From assembly GCA_033782935.1 (NCBI GenBank), contig JAWQEG010001329.1:1-64000 (forward strand): a DNA stretch of 64,000 nt. Direction: 5' to 3'. Position 1 is the first letter of the stretch. Each line of letters starts with the position of its first letter. This document shows positions 48,801 through 56,691 of the stretch, piece after piece. The notes below the pieces were generated by a model. That model saw only the letters and a list, made by a program, of their open reading frames with translations. It did not search any database and was not told the DNA's origin. Both the position numbers and the translations under genes were made by a program. This DNA comes from Petrolisthes cinctipes (Eukaryota; Arthropoda; Malacostraca; Decapoda; Porcellanidae).

Positions 48801-51469
48801 GTTTAGTGTATTTATTCTCTATATTAGGTAACATAATTTTTTAAAAAGAAAGAAAAATCCATGTTCCATATGGTATACTGTATGTTGTTTTAAACCTAAT
48901 TAAAAAATATATAAACTGTACCTGTAATGTACAGTCAAAGCTCAAAAATCTGAAATGCTCGGGACTTTTTAGTGTTTGGATTTATGAATTTTATGGATTC
49001 TTGAGATGAAGTATAAGAATACACTAAAAATTGTAAAAGTTGTGTTTCTCTGTCACAGCTAACCTTAGTGGAACCATAAATGGTGGTTAACAGCATCTTG
49101 AAAGTGATTCATGTTGTCACATGTGTGGCCTCCACAAATGGCTTGTGTGTCGGCGGCTGTGATGTGTTGATGTGTGAATGTTGTGTGTCAGTGGTCTAAT
49201 AGTGGTGAGTTGATGTGTGAATGTTGTGTGTGAATAAGTTTACTATAGTGGTGATTTGATATGTGAATGTTGTATGTGACATCAATGGTGATGTCATCTC
49301 ATTTTTTTTTTCAACTTTAACAGTGTTTTGACAGTATTGGGGACTGAAAAATATTTTCTTGCAGATTTTGACCTAGCTTATCTTGCCGTATATAGAATGG
49401 ATGGTTATTTTGGATTTTGGAGAAAAAAATAATTTTGTGGATTGAGTCTGATTTTCAAATTTTGGTACTTGGACAAATTTGCGAGTGTCCAAGTAAGAGG
49501 GAATGGACTGTAGTTTTATAAGTTGTGGATGGTGTTGGGATATGGATTGTTGCTCTGACTTTACTGAGGGTGTGAAAACATACTCTACATGGATTGAACT
49601 GATACTGTAGTTGGTGATCTGGGTCATGTGTGATAAAAAAAAAGATTTTACAGAAATAAAAATTATTGTAGGTTATGAACCAGCATGTCTTGCTGTACAG
49701 TCGGCAAAAAAAGTTTCGTTACCACCCCTACGTTAATTTTAACATCGATAAGCGCGGCAGGGTTGGTACTCCGCCGTCTGAGCAGCTGTGCTTCGCGGGC
49801 CGCGGCAATGACAACTTAACAGAAGGCATTCCCTTTCTTTTTATATCAAAGGTTTAACTGATTTTAAATTAAATTTTGAGTGTTCAAGAACTATTACTAT
49901 TTAACTATTCATCATTAAACATAAAGAAATACGTTTGAGTATTTTAGAACAAGAATAACCTTGAAATACCCAGAAAAAGAAGCACTGGGTAAAAGTATGT
50001 CATTCCTACTTGCCTGCCCATTAGACACTGAGGGGTCCGGGAGGATGACGGAGGTATATATGACACTCGCGCCCATGGAGGTAGTATAGGTGGAGGTGCC
50101 AGTAGGACCTGATTTGTGAAGCCACCAATCTGTCATTTCCGGCGCCTTCAAGATGGCGCATACCTTTGTATGTCAGGTCAGAAGTCCACTTTTATTGAAA
50201 CATATCTTGGTGTCCGCCATATTGAAGGCGCCGAAAATGACAGTTCGGCGGCTTCACTTTACTCCCCTGGATTAGTGAGCCATGGCGACTCCACCTATAC
50301 TACCTCCATGCTCGCGCCACACCTGACTCACCAGTCAGGCCTACCAACATTACATCACACTGTTAAAAGGATGGTAACGAAACTTTTTTTGCCGACTGTA
50401 CATGTACATTGAACGGACATTATTTTTGGATAAAAAAAGAAAAAAAAAATTCCTTTTTCCTTTTATTTTTTTTTTTTTATTTTTTATTTTTTTATTATTG
50501 CAGATTAATAATCAGCGTGTCTCAAAATGTTGAAAAACATGTTTTCCAGGTGGGTGCAAATAACAGGAAATGGGTGTTAAAGTACTGTAGTTGCGCTGTT
50601 TTGGAGCGTTGGTGCTCAGTGAGGGGTGTCTGTCGAGTGGCCACTATTCGGATTCTGAGCTTTTCAGATTTTTGAAATTTTGATTTTTTAGCTTTTACTG
50701 TAACCATGTTTGTAATAAAAAATTAGCAGAATTGTGATTTTGCTGTTTCAAATTGTTGCATTACTTTTCTGGGTGTAATAATGATAACGTTACTGTATTT
50801 TACAAGTAAAAATATTTGGGTGTACCATAACATTTTGTACCTCACTGGGTCGAAAATTGGACTTTTGGCTTTGTTGCAGTAATGAATGAGGGGTTTTCAA
50901 GACTCAAATTGGTGCAATATTTCTTACAGAAGCAAAATCGTCCATTAACAAGGGTATGACTGTACTGTACTTCTGTTATTTAAATGTTTTCTTCCTCCCA
51001 CCCTCATCCTTCCACCTGACCTTGTCTCCATTCATTATGTTTTGGGCCTCCAGCCCCTGGACTATGTTTTGAATGATTTAACCTGATACAACTCTTGACT
51101 GCAATAATTTTAAGATCCAACTAGGTTTAAAATACCAGGTGAACCATCATATTAGCTACCAAAGACATCTGGATGGGTCTCAAATGGTCTCAAGAATTAA
51201 TGCAACAAGGCAACTCCTCTCTCAATTGACAATCAGTAATGGGACACTGTTATCAATGATTCAAGATGTTCACTTACATTCCACTTTGGTTGCCCATACA
51301 TACTGTATATGCTCAATACTGCTGCATTATGAGTGGGAACACTAGGTGGAATTTTGTTTCAGACTGTGCACATAACCTGGATGACTTCATCAGCATGGAT
51401 CCTAAGCGAGGCGTTGGAACCGTATACAACCTGCAGGACTTTGTTCGGAGGTTCTATAAGAATATGTAA
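24721..51469 (+). CDS. NTAQ1: Protein N-terminal glutamine amidohydrolase (NTAQ1/WDYHV1), five exons
   Basis: The joined exons 24721-24839, 24992-25145, 47735-47880, 48631-48755 and 51363-51469 give 651 nt, or 216 residues (human about 205). All introns are GT-AG (152, 22589, 750 and 2607 bp). Family landmarks appear in order: FYCEENVWRLCEY, WDYHV, FDLDSDLPFP, FASDRRHM, HPPPP and LDDFISMDPK. The triad is Cys40, His94 and Asp109, matching human Cys28/His81/Asp97. NTAQ1 deamidates N-terminal Gln to Glu, feeding arginylation in the Arg/N-degron pathway; the known enzyme is soluble, cytosolic and nuclear, and no signal or membrane segment is seen here. The ATG has a good context (gtgaccATGg) and an upstream in-frame TGA at 24697. 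No frame defects were found. Intron 2 holds an antisense DIRS element; intron 4 holds MITEs. Confidence 0.95.
24992..25145 (+). CDS. NTAQ1: NTAQ1 coding exon 2
   Basis: The acceptor is accatttccag|t. The first base completes the Cys40 codon, followed by EENVWRLCEYVAKHE and FVVFISNE. It ends in phase 0 on Trp91 of the WDYHV motif, at donor acttgg|gtaggt. Confidence 0.95.
25146..27464. other. NTAQ1 intron 2, proximal part
   Basis: AT-rich intronic DNA with no exon-like or RNA-like signal. Many tacagta/tactgta words cluster around 26500-26640. A poly(T) run lies at 26967-26980. Confidence 0.6.
27514..27725. repeat. DIRS inverted terminal repeat (3' side of element)
   Basis: It runs from gtggaaccagcacagctgga to gccgctcgtccactc and is the reverse complement of 34677-34888 with four substitutions and no indels seen by eye. 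Outside it lie 49 further bases of unique terminus (27465-27513), including a small hairpin gcggc-aaaa-gccgc at 27480-27493. Confidence 0.92.
27781..27870. repeat. DIRS internal complementary region (ICR)
   Basis: Bases 27781-27831 are the reverse complement of the element's left outer end (27465-27535), lacking about 11 nt of the hairpin found there. Bases 27830-27870 are the reverse complement of the right outer end (34862-34900). The halves meet at a shared att. In the DIRS1 model this region templates joining of the two ends into a circle. Confidence 0.88.
27871..28459. other. DIRS 3' non-coding region
   Basis: This lies between the recombinase stop and the ICR. It contains a C-rich tract (28144-28175) and A/T-rich segments. 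No ORF or signal can be assigned. Confidence 0.5.
28460..29480 (-). pseudogene. DIRS tyrosine recombinase (frame-broken)
   Basis: The N-terminal core-binding part (LRAHRQSSVRQYELCWKRFQ, FLTWLTDSTNRAP, DPLLLGFNIK) is in one frame from about 29477 to 29175. The catalytic part follows in another frame down to 28460. It has an early Arg (GYRASQL, codon at 29041), His-x-x-Arg (HSVRG, 28696-28685), Trp in GGWTS (28618, where many recombinases have His) and a Tyr nucleophile candidate in FRTRYL (28588). The first frame ends nonsensically, and the linker between LGF and PSWSL is shorter than I expect for the family. A small deletion near 29175 probably broke the gene. Its start overlaps the end of the pol frame, as usual in DIRS elements. 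In the family the enzyme inserts the circular DNA copy. Confidence 0.85.
29387..31717 (-). pseudogene. DIRS pol: reverse transcriptase, RNase H, methyltransferase-like (two nonsense codons)
   Basis: A first exon (frame open from 31717, last base 31380) ends WAARVVRQGLSWPWISVP. A 220-bp intron follows, then exon 2 (31159 onward). RT motifs in order are FTVPKKDPGKTRLVMDLSNL, SLDLQDAYWHVPI and RLPFGLSLAP. The LDD box comes at 30686-30694, where the codon normally encoding its first aromatic residue is TAG (30695-30697). RNase H follows with VATDASDVGWG, INARELM, DMDNIAAVQCLQ and GRENDWADALSR (about 30215-29830). Then comes PEVDLFAS...DAFTEDW...YLFPPP, resembling the DIRS methyltransferase-like region (less certain). 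A second in-frame stop, TAA, sits at 30308-30310. RT activity is not expected from this copy. Confidence 0.88.
31160..31379 (-). other. Candidate spliceosomal intron 3, in DIRS pol (220 bp)
   Basis: The donor is tctgtaccg|gtgagt at 31379 and the acceptor is ctttccgttacag|cca, ending at 31160. It is phase 0: WISVP joins PLRLPPAS directly. Unspliced, the upstream frame stops near 31329. The joined N-terminal RT segment resembles the usual DIRS sequence just before the RT domain. Confidence 0.7.
31709..31814 (-). other. Candidate spliceosomal intron 2 of DIRS Gag (106 bp)
   Basis: The donor is acctccaa|gtaagt at 31814 and the acceptor is gtttgtccgtag|gcc, ending at 31709. The unspliced frame stops at TAA 31813-31811. 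The spliced frame reads KPSTSK-PRAPQPARP and continues to the Gag stop at 31489. Confidence 0.7.
32076..32194 (-). other. Candidate spliceosomal intron 1 of DIRS Gag (119 bp)
   Basis: On the - strand the donor is cagctagc|gtgagt at 32194 and the acceptor is tttatcccatacag|tgac, ending at 32076 after a T-rich tract. Without splicing the Gag frame hits TGA at 32193-32191. With splicing it continues as SGLQLA-DTLTSM in frame. Confidence 0.72.
33939..34676. other. DIRS 5' leader region
   Basis: This lies between the 5' inverted repeat and the Gag start. It is A/C-rich on the + strand, with a short (CA)n at 34543-34559. No conserved domain is seen. It may hold the promoter and untranslated leader. 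Confidence 0.45.
34677..34888. repeat. DIRS inverted terminal repeat (5' side of element)
   Basis: It is the reverse complement of 27514-27725. About 12 bases of unique terminus (tttaccaataat) follow to 34900, and their complement is found in the ICR. Confidence 0.92.
34901..37296. other. NTAQ1 intron 2, middle part
   Basis: AT-rich DNA with short ORFs only and no exon, RNA or repeat-family signal beyond frequent tacagta/tactgta words. Confidence 0.55.
37297..38541 (+). pseudogene. 5'-truncated non-LTR retrotransposon (RT) with (GATA)n tail
   Basis: The first open part (37301-37774) shows AYDKFDRRIMTDVLRIY, GLTQGCVLLPWLFNVY and the FADD catalytic box (37655-37666). A one-base slip near 37765 moves the frame to KVMVFERAETEV and EFKYLGTVLC (to 38004). 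Later pieces give LPTLTYASETWTW and TLRWFGHVERM (38177-38404). This is the RT and C-terminal part of a LINE, beginning abruptly inside the palm domain. The 3' end is gagctatagatagatagata. The fragment at 23145-23245 is the same tail. It lies in NTAQ1 intron 2, sense orientation. The clade is not resolved by eye. Confidence 0.8.
38557..38721. mobile_element. Fold-back MITE with ggcccgtagtttta ends
   Basis: The left end ggcccgtagtttta and the right end aaactacgggcc are inverted, with taa on both outer sides as a possible 3-bp duplication. Inner pairs (ggagctcta / tagagctcc, ctccaaactactcc / ttattttggagg) give a near-complete hairpin of 165 bp. The core aacagattccctattag resembles family A. It sits 15 bases after a LINE tail. 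Confidence 0.7.
38722..47209. other. NTAQ1 intron 2, distal part
   Basis: About 8.5 kb of AT-rich DNA. The longest ORFs are 80-99 codons with no domain. Poly(A) or poly(T) runs occur at 40918-40945 and 41723-41739, and a short ctgaa repeat at 43745-43760. No gene, RNA or element boundary could be supported. Confidence 0.55.
47212..47423. mobile_element. TA-flanked MITE, 212 bp
   Basis: Long inverted arms: the left starts cagtcggcagcaggaattcg and the right, in reverse complement, starts cagttggcagcggaaattcg. Similarity extends about 60 bp, through ggagcttggtgatgtggtaac. TA lies on both sides (47210-47211, 47424-47425). Its CAGTCGGCA start is shared with the element at 49698. A Tc1/mariner-type non-autonomous element is inferred. 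Confidence 0.8.
47735..47880 (+). CDS. NTAQ1: NTAQ1 coding exon 3
   Basis: The acceptor is cctcccctgcag|gat. It starts with DYHV, so the hallmark WDYHV is split by the 22.6-kb intron directly after Trp. It carries His94 and Asp109 (FDLDSDLPFP) and ends in phase 2 at cactacag|gtatgt. Confidence 0.95.
48631..48755 (+). CDS. NTAQ1: NTAQ1 coding exon 4
   Basis: The acceptor is ccttttatag|ata. It encodes YFRVVPASLFLQKFASDRRHM and a Pro-rich HPPPP segment, both typical of the family. It ends with one base of the next codon at ccccag|gtcagt. Confidence 0.93.
49698..50398. mobile_element. TA-flanked MITE with 27-bp perfect TIRs, 701 bp
   Basis: The terminal inverted repeats begin cagtcggcaaaaaaagtttc and are identical for 27 bases, with TA at 49696-49697 and 50399-50400. 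The interior holds a further imperfect hairpin: gtgaagccacc...tttccggcgcc on the left against ggcgccgaaaatga...ggcggcttcac on the right, and ggtagtataggtgga against tccacctatactacc. It has no transposase. It is GC-richer than the surrounding intron. Confidence 0.82.
50405..50505. repeat. A-rich then T-rich low-complexity tract
   Basis: Poly(A)-rich bases about 50430-50450 are followed by a long T-rich run (about 50450-50499). Confidence 0.85.
51363..51469 (+). CDS. NTAQ1: NTAQ1 coding exon 5 and stop
   Basis: The acceptor is attttgtttcag|act. It encodes LDDFISMDPKRGVGTVYNLQ and a short basic end (RRFYKNM) before TAA at 51467-51469. This matches the conserved C-terminus of NTAQ1. Confidence 0.94.
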
Positions 51470-54424
51470 TGATGAACAAGTTGTCTCCTCCTTCCCTCCC
51501 ACATCTTCCCTCCTCTACCCCAACGATGAGGCTGTTAGTTGTCTTGTCGTACACCTTCAGTTGCATTCATTGTTAGCTCTATTTTGCTTGTGCTTGAGAG
51601 GGTTATATTCTGTCATTTTCTCATTAGTGATAAATAGTAAAACAAACTTTGACTGTTTTGTAAGAGTGTGTTGATGGGTTTTATTTGTTTAATGTGTACA
51701 GTACTTAATTTTGAGGATATTTTGTGTACAAGCATAAACAAAACCTTTACACCCTCTTCAGTATCTTCATAAATTCATACATGTATCATTCAGCACATGT
51801 TGCATGCACATTACATAAGATATATACCGGTAATGATAGTGCATTTTGTTGTGATATTTGTAGGTTGGACAGATGCCAACAGTCATGGAGAAACCATGGA
51901 ACTAAAACACCACTAGGGATATTTTTTCAGAACCAATACAGGCAGTCAGAGTACTTGTATAATATGACATCGACATTCTAAGCAACTTGTAATCAGTGTT
52001 TTTATGGCTGTGTATATGAATTAGTATAAGTTTTGTTTAACCTTCCCATGCCACAACAAAATGTGCTATTAAATCCACCAAGTATTCAAAGAGCAACAGG
52101 TGACCTGAGGTTGGAAGTATTCTATGCCTTGCATTACTGTTATCAGTATTGCTGTTGTAACTTGTTCTGTGAGGTTTCTCAATTCTTCATGGCATATCAA
52201 CTATCTATATGATAGTAATGGCTCGTAGGCCACTTCTGTTTAAATTTTATTTTAAATATTTCCATTTTTAGACCAAGGATACTTCAGAATAGGAATGACT
52301 TAGCATCCTTCCGAATAAAATGAAACTTATGCTATATTTCTTCTGAAATGTTCTGATTCATAGCCCCTATCAACTAGCCATGGTATGCTTTGAAAGAGGA
52401 GTAGTAATACTGTAGAATTAATGCATCATAATATTTAAAAAATCAACATTATATTACTTTTTTGCAAGATACACCAGTTCATTTTTCAAAAAATTCATTA
52501 ATACACACAATAGTGTTAAAGAAAATCTATATAAAATTAGGAGTGAATGTAAATCATATAATAATAGTTGATCATAATTGGGAAGAGTTGCTACCCCTCG
52601 TTTTGATGGGAGTTGTATCTTGAGCAATAGTTTTAGCACATGACATAAATGTTATGTCTTATGATAGGGTGCCCTTGTGAGGGACTGAGGCTTCTAAACT
52701 GTGGATAAACAGTCTGATGTACTATTTAAAGTTTCAGATGCAGTGGCTTATCAATCACTCCTGCTCTATCTAAAGTACTTCAGGTCTTGGAAAGGAAATA
52801 TAATGCATAACACGTCAGAACAAAAGTGGCATAAGGGCAATATTATTTGGTTTGTTTTTATACAAATTTGTTCAGAAGGCTTCATTTGAATAAGGGCCAG
52901 TGAATGGAGACTCTAACGTTATGACTGAAATATAATTATCATAAATGTTTTCAGGTACACTTTCTGTCAGGTGACTACTGTTTGATTAGTAATTAAGTAC
53001 TGATATGTACTGTAATATAAAATACAGTTCACTATAAAAATATTTATAATCTACCACTTTCAGAAACTGTGGATATCCTTTTTCAAGAGCATGACATTAA
53101 TCCTGACTTGTAGTTACAGTACTGTACTGTATCTTCTGCTGTTGGTGCTCATCAGAAACAAGGGGGTAGTAAAAGTAATTGCAGTACAGGTACTAATACT
53201 TGATATAATTGACCTGTTAACATTATATAATCATTACAGTATTGTATGTATAAGGTTGTAACCTCTATAACTATTTGTACATATTGTTGTGGCATGGGAA
53301 TGTGAGACATACCATACTTAGTCAGGTTCACAGCTATACAGAATTCTGAGAAGCTTGACAATGCCTTTGATTTAATGATTAATGCTCATCACAGATTTTA
53401 AATTGAAACAGACAGAGTTTGCTGAGAGGATAGATACTAGGCTTGTTACCCAGGATAAAGTTAAGGCCAAAGAATATCAGGAAGTGAAATACTTTAAAAA
53501 CAAACTTCAGCTACTGAAGCGTGTAAAGTACTATAATATCCTCATTGATCCCATTACAATTGTTGAATTTGGATTCCCTCATGTCCTTTGATCTCCAGCT
53601 AAGTGTCAATAATTACCTGGATCTCATTACAAGCATAAAGGTTTGTCCAGAGTCAGAGCACTTAAAAATCAAATTGAACCTGAAGTAATATTATGAGCTG
53701 TGTATCAGCATTGGTATAACTTAGTTAAGGGTTGAGTTTGTGTGATCATTCTGATGTCCCAATGATATGTGCTCTAAGATGAACATGGAATCCTATATTA
53801 AAGATGAGTTAAAAATCAATACACCATTGTTGTAATGAGAACATAAGCAGGCCAGTGTACAGACAGAGCTGTGTTTTTCATCCTTGCCATCAATAATTCT
53901 TAACTATATTAATTGTGTGAATTGAAGGGGAAAAGTTAGTATATAATGTTATGTTACACATAATGCAGCTGCATGCAATGTCAAACTTTATGTACCTTAG
54001 TGTGTGTGTGTATATATATCACCCACACACAGTAAGTGAGTAAGTGGCAGACAGGAAATTTTCATTCCTCTCTTTCAAAATCATAATTGAATAAGCTTGA
54101 AGCCACAGCTGGCAGCATGAGTTGCAGAATTTCACCATACTGTATATGCATACTGTAAATGCAAACATTATATGAGGTGTATATTGCTCGACAAAGCCAT
54201 CCACCACTTTGAACATTTTGAGGACAATGAATTTATATTATGCCCAAAAATTTGGAACTGTTAAAGATAATGGAACCGACTTGAATATTGCACACTTTAT
54301 TGCTGCATCTATTTCAGATCCTCAGATCTTTTTCCAATTTATGTGATGGTTTCTCTTTCAGTTTGTCAGAAAGTGCAGTACTGTAGAACTGTATATACAG
54401 TCTATGAAATCTAATACTAAAGTC
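51470..54424. other. NTAQ1 3' UTR and downstream DNA
   Basis: The 3' UTR starts at 51470; its end is not visible with certainty. The rest is AT-rich unique DNA with short ORFs and no domain. No second gene is recognised. Confidence 0.5.
52314..52319 (+). terminator. First canonical AATAAA downstream of NTAQ1
   Basis: This is the first exact AATAAA I find after the stop codon, about 845 bases downstream. A variant ATTAAA lies earlier at 52068-52073. Use of either as the polyadenylation signal is unproven. Confidence 0.25.
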
Positions 54425-54942
54425 TCTTGCCCTGGGGGGCTGACTTTATTCTCTGAATACTAGCCATCACCCACAGGACTAGAATAAAGATTGTTGTAGG
54501 ATCTGGTCACTTTCTATTGGATTTGATGAGATCTGCCCACATGGATGAGGTGTACTGCAACCGGAGGATCTTTTATTTTTTTCACTGCTGTGTGGATCGC
54601 CACCACACGGGGTGCATTATATAATCCCTTTGCATGCAGCAGTCTAAACTCCCTCCCCCTTTATAGTCCCTTCAGGACTGGTCTCCTGGAAAGTGCAGCC
54701 CCACTTGTAGCTCTTGTGGTAATGTGGACTTGGGCTGCCAGCCCCCCAATCTCCCTGGCAGTCGGAGGCCCCCAGACTCCCTGGTCCAGTAAGCTCTGGT
54801 CCAATCTTCCTGGGATTTGCTTTGGTAGCCAGCATATAGGGCCAGCCCCTCCTTTATTTTAATTTGTTTTTTTCACTATGACCAGAGCGCACCGGGGGTC
54901 AGTGGCAGGAGGTCATTCTGCCCCGGGAGAACATCAACAACT
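54425..54942. repeat. GC-rich insert ending in a retroposon 3' tail
   Basis: The part 54891-54942 (attctgccccgggagaacat, then a caacaac end) is nearly the same as the tail at 63227-63280, so it is a retroposon 3' end. The GC-rich upstream part has no reading frame I can assign; its ORFs look incidental. Confidence 0.55.
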
Positions 54943-55570
54943 AAAGTATCTAAGAATATTGTGCATAAAAACAGACAAACAATGTGTGAAATATATTTAG
55001 GTCGGTTCCCCACCTAGGATTGATCACAGATAATCAGATTGTAATATTTTCAGGTATTTATCAGTGTACCTCAGCCCCTTAACCTGTGGTGGAATGGTTA
55101 ACACCTGACTCTTGCATTCTGAGCATCTGGATTTGACACTAGATGAAGTTCTAGCCAATATTGTTCATGTTTCCCTGTCTGCTTTAACTTTGTGGAGAAC
55201 TGACTTTCTCTAGTAATACAAGCCTCATATAACATAGCTAAAGGCTATGTTGTCTTATAAGGTATAAGGTAATACATGTAATGTAGTTGAATTATGCATG
55301 TGTTGCCTGTCTTGTTACTGAGGGCAGGGAGATGATTACCTGGAGATATTTTCCCACCACCAAACTCTCTCAGGGGCATTGGGCTTTGCTGAATATTTCT
55401 CTAAGTATTTATTTTCAACTGGATGAAGTACAGAAAATATTATAGAATTAATGGTTTATATTTCATATATTTGTTAACATAATTATTGTCACCTGTGTAG
55501 TCTTTTTAAACTAATGCTGGATGAATTCAATGAAATCTTATATTACTTGTATTGGTAGTTAATAATTCAG
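54943..55570. other. Intergenic, no feature recognised
   Basis: AT-rich unique sequence; nothing supported. Confidence 0.5.
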
Positions 55571-55572
55571 TA

Positions 55573-56689
55573 CAGTAAACCCTTGTTAACTCGGATCAAT
55601 TGGGGGGAGACCCTTGTCAAGTTATCCGAAGATCCGAGGGCTTAAATTTGATGTGTATGACTGACCAACTGCACACACGCCCTCAAAACTACATGTGCTT
55701 TCACTCGTATCTCTGGTTCCCATAATACACAGCAGCACACTAACATTAACATGACAATTAAAAAAAAATATAGATATATAATACTGCAGAAATAAATCTA
55801 ATTATGTATATTAATATGAAGTAAGGTATTATAGTGTGGTGGTAGGTGAGGAAGTGTGGGAATCAGAGCAGCAGAGCTCAGAGCTGGTATTGGTCAATTT
55901 GTGTCAATCAAGGTGTACATGTTGCCACATGGACACATTATTCCCTCGATTTTTGTGATATTTTTGTGCTTACTTCTTGTACAGTAATCTCCATTCAATG
56001 GAGCTGAAGAGAAAGCTTTCAAGTAATATTAGTAGCACTGCAAAGAAAAGACAGATCATCACATTACATGCAAATGTCGATATTGTGAAGAGAAAGGAGA
56101 AAAGGTGGCAACGATTGGCCATGCTTTAGGGTTGATCCAAATAATTGTAGCCACCATTGTTATGTACAAAGAACGCATAGCACATCTCATCTCACATTAA
56201 AGATGCATTTCCTATGCAGTCAACTATAATAGCAGAGCAATGATAAAGTTTGTTAATGGATAATGGAACACTGTGTAGAGTCTCTGTAGTAATACCGTCA
56301 TGACTGATGCATACTCGTATGTGGCTCCGTGGCTCGCTTGGCAGTGACGCGGTCAATTATATATCAGTACATCACCATTTTTCAGGCAATAAAGTTAATT
56401 TATTCAAGGCATTGAGCTTTTTATACATACCTGTTATGGTATAACTATATATATGGTCAGTCGACATAGGGTATAAATGTATGGTATAGAGATGATAATT
56501 CGAGTTTTGTACAAAATCAACTTGCTTCACTTCTCAGGCTGTAGGCCTTTGTGACAATGCACTCAGAAAATCTCCACATAAGTTGGATATACATCACAGT
56601 TATTTATAAGTATCCGAGACACTAACAGCGTCCCAGTTATCTGATATCTGACTTATAAATACTGTATCCGACTTAGCGAGGGTTTACTG
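55573..56689 (+). mobile_element. pogo/Tigger-like DNA transposon remnant
   Basis: The inverted ends cagtaaacccttgttaactc and (reverse complement) cagtaaaccctcgctaagtc extend over 24 bp with three mismatches, flanked by TA (55571-55572 and 56690-56691). Inside, a decayed frame from 55998 reads MELKRKLSS, KKRQIITLHANVDIVKRKEK and, after a slip, IIVATIVMYKERI. This is similar to the N-terminal helix-turn-helix of pogo/Tigger transposases. The rest of the transposase is missing, so the 1.1-kb copy is non-autonomous. Confidence 0.75.
55998..56220 (+). pseudogene. Transposase N-terminal HTH remnant (pogo/Tigger-like)
   Basis: It begins at an ATG and carries the Lys/Arg-rich segment and helix pattern typical of the CENP-B-type N-terminal DNA-binding domain. 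At least one frame slip and stop codons follow within 45 codons. No DDE catalytic domain is present. Confidence 0.55.
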
Positions 56690-56691
56690 TA

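Larger units (their letters stand above)
48932..50700. mobile_element. Candidate pogo/Tigger-like MITE hosting a nested MITE
   Basis: The left end cagtcaaagctcaaaaatct resembles the reverse complement of the right end (cagtaaaagctaaaaaatc, then ctgaaaagctc). TA lies outside both ends (48930-48931, 50701-50702). Removing the nested element at 49698-50398 leaves about 1.07 kb. It lies in NTAQ1 intron 4. A second CAGTC-type end near 49512 complicates the picture, so the boundaries are tentative. Confidence 0.45.

Noticed and set aside
54545..54862. A 105-codon + strand ORF in the GC-rich insert
   Set aside because: It sits in a segment ending in a retroposon tail and shows no domain, so it is treated as incidental.
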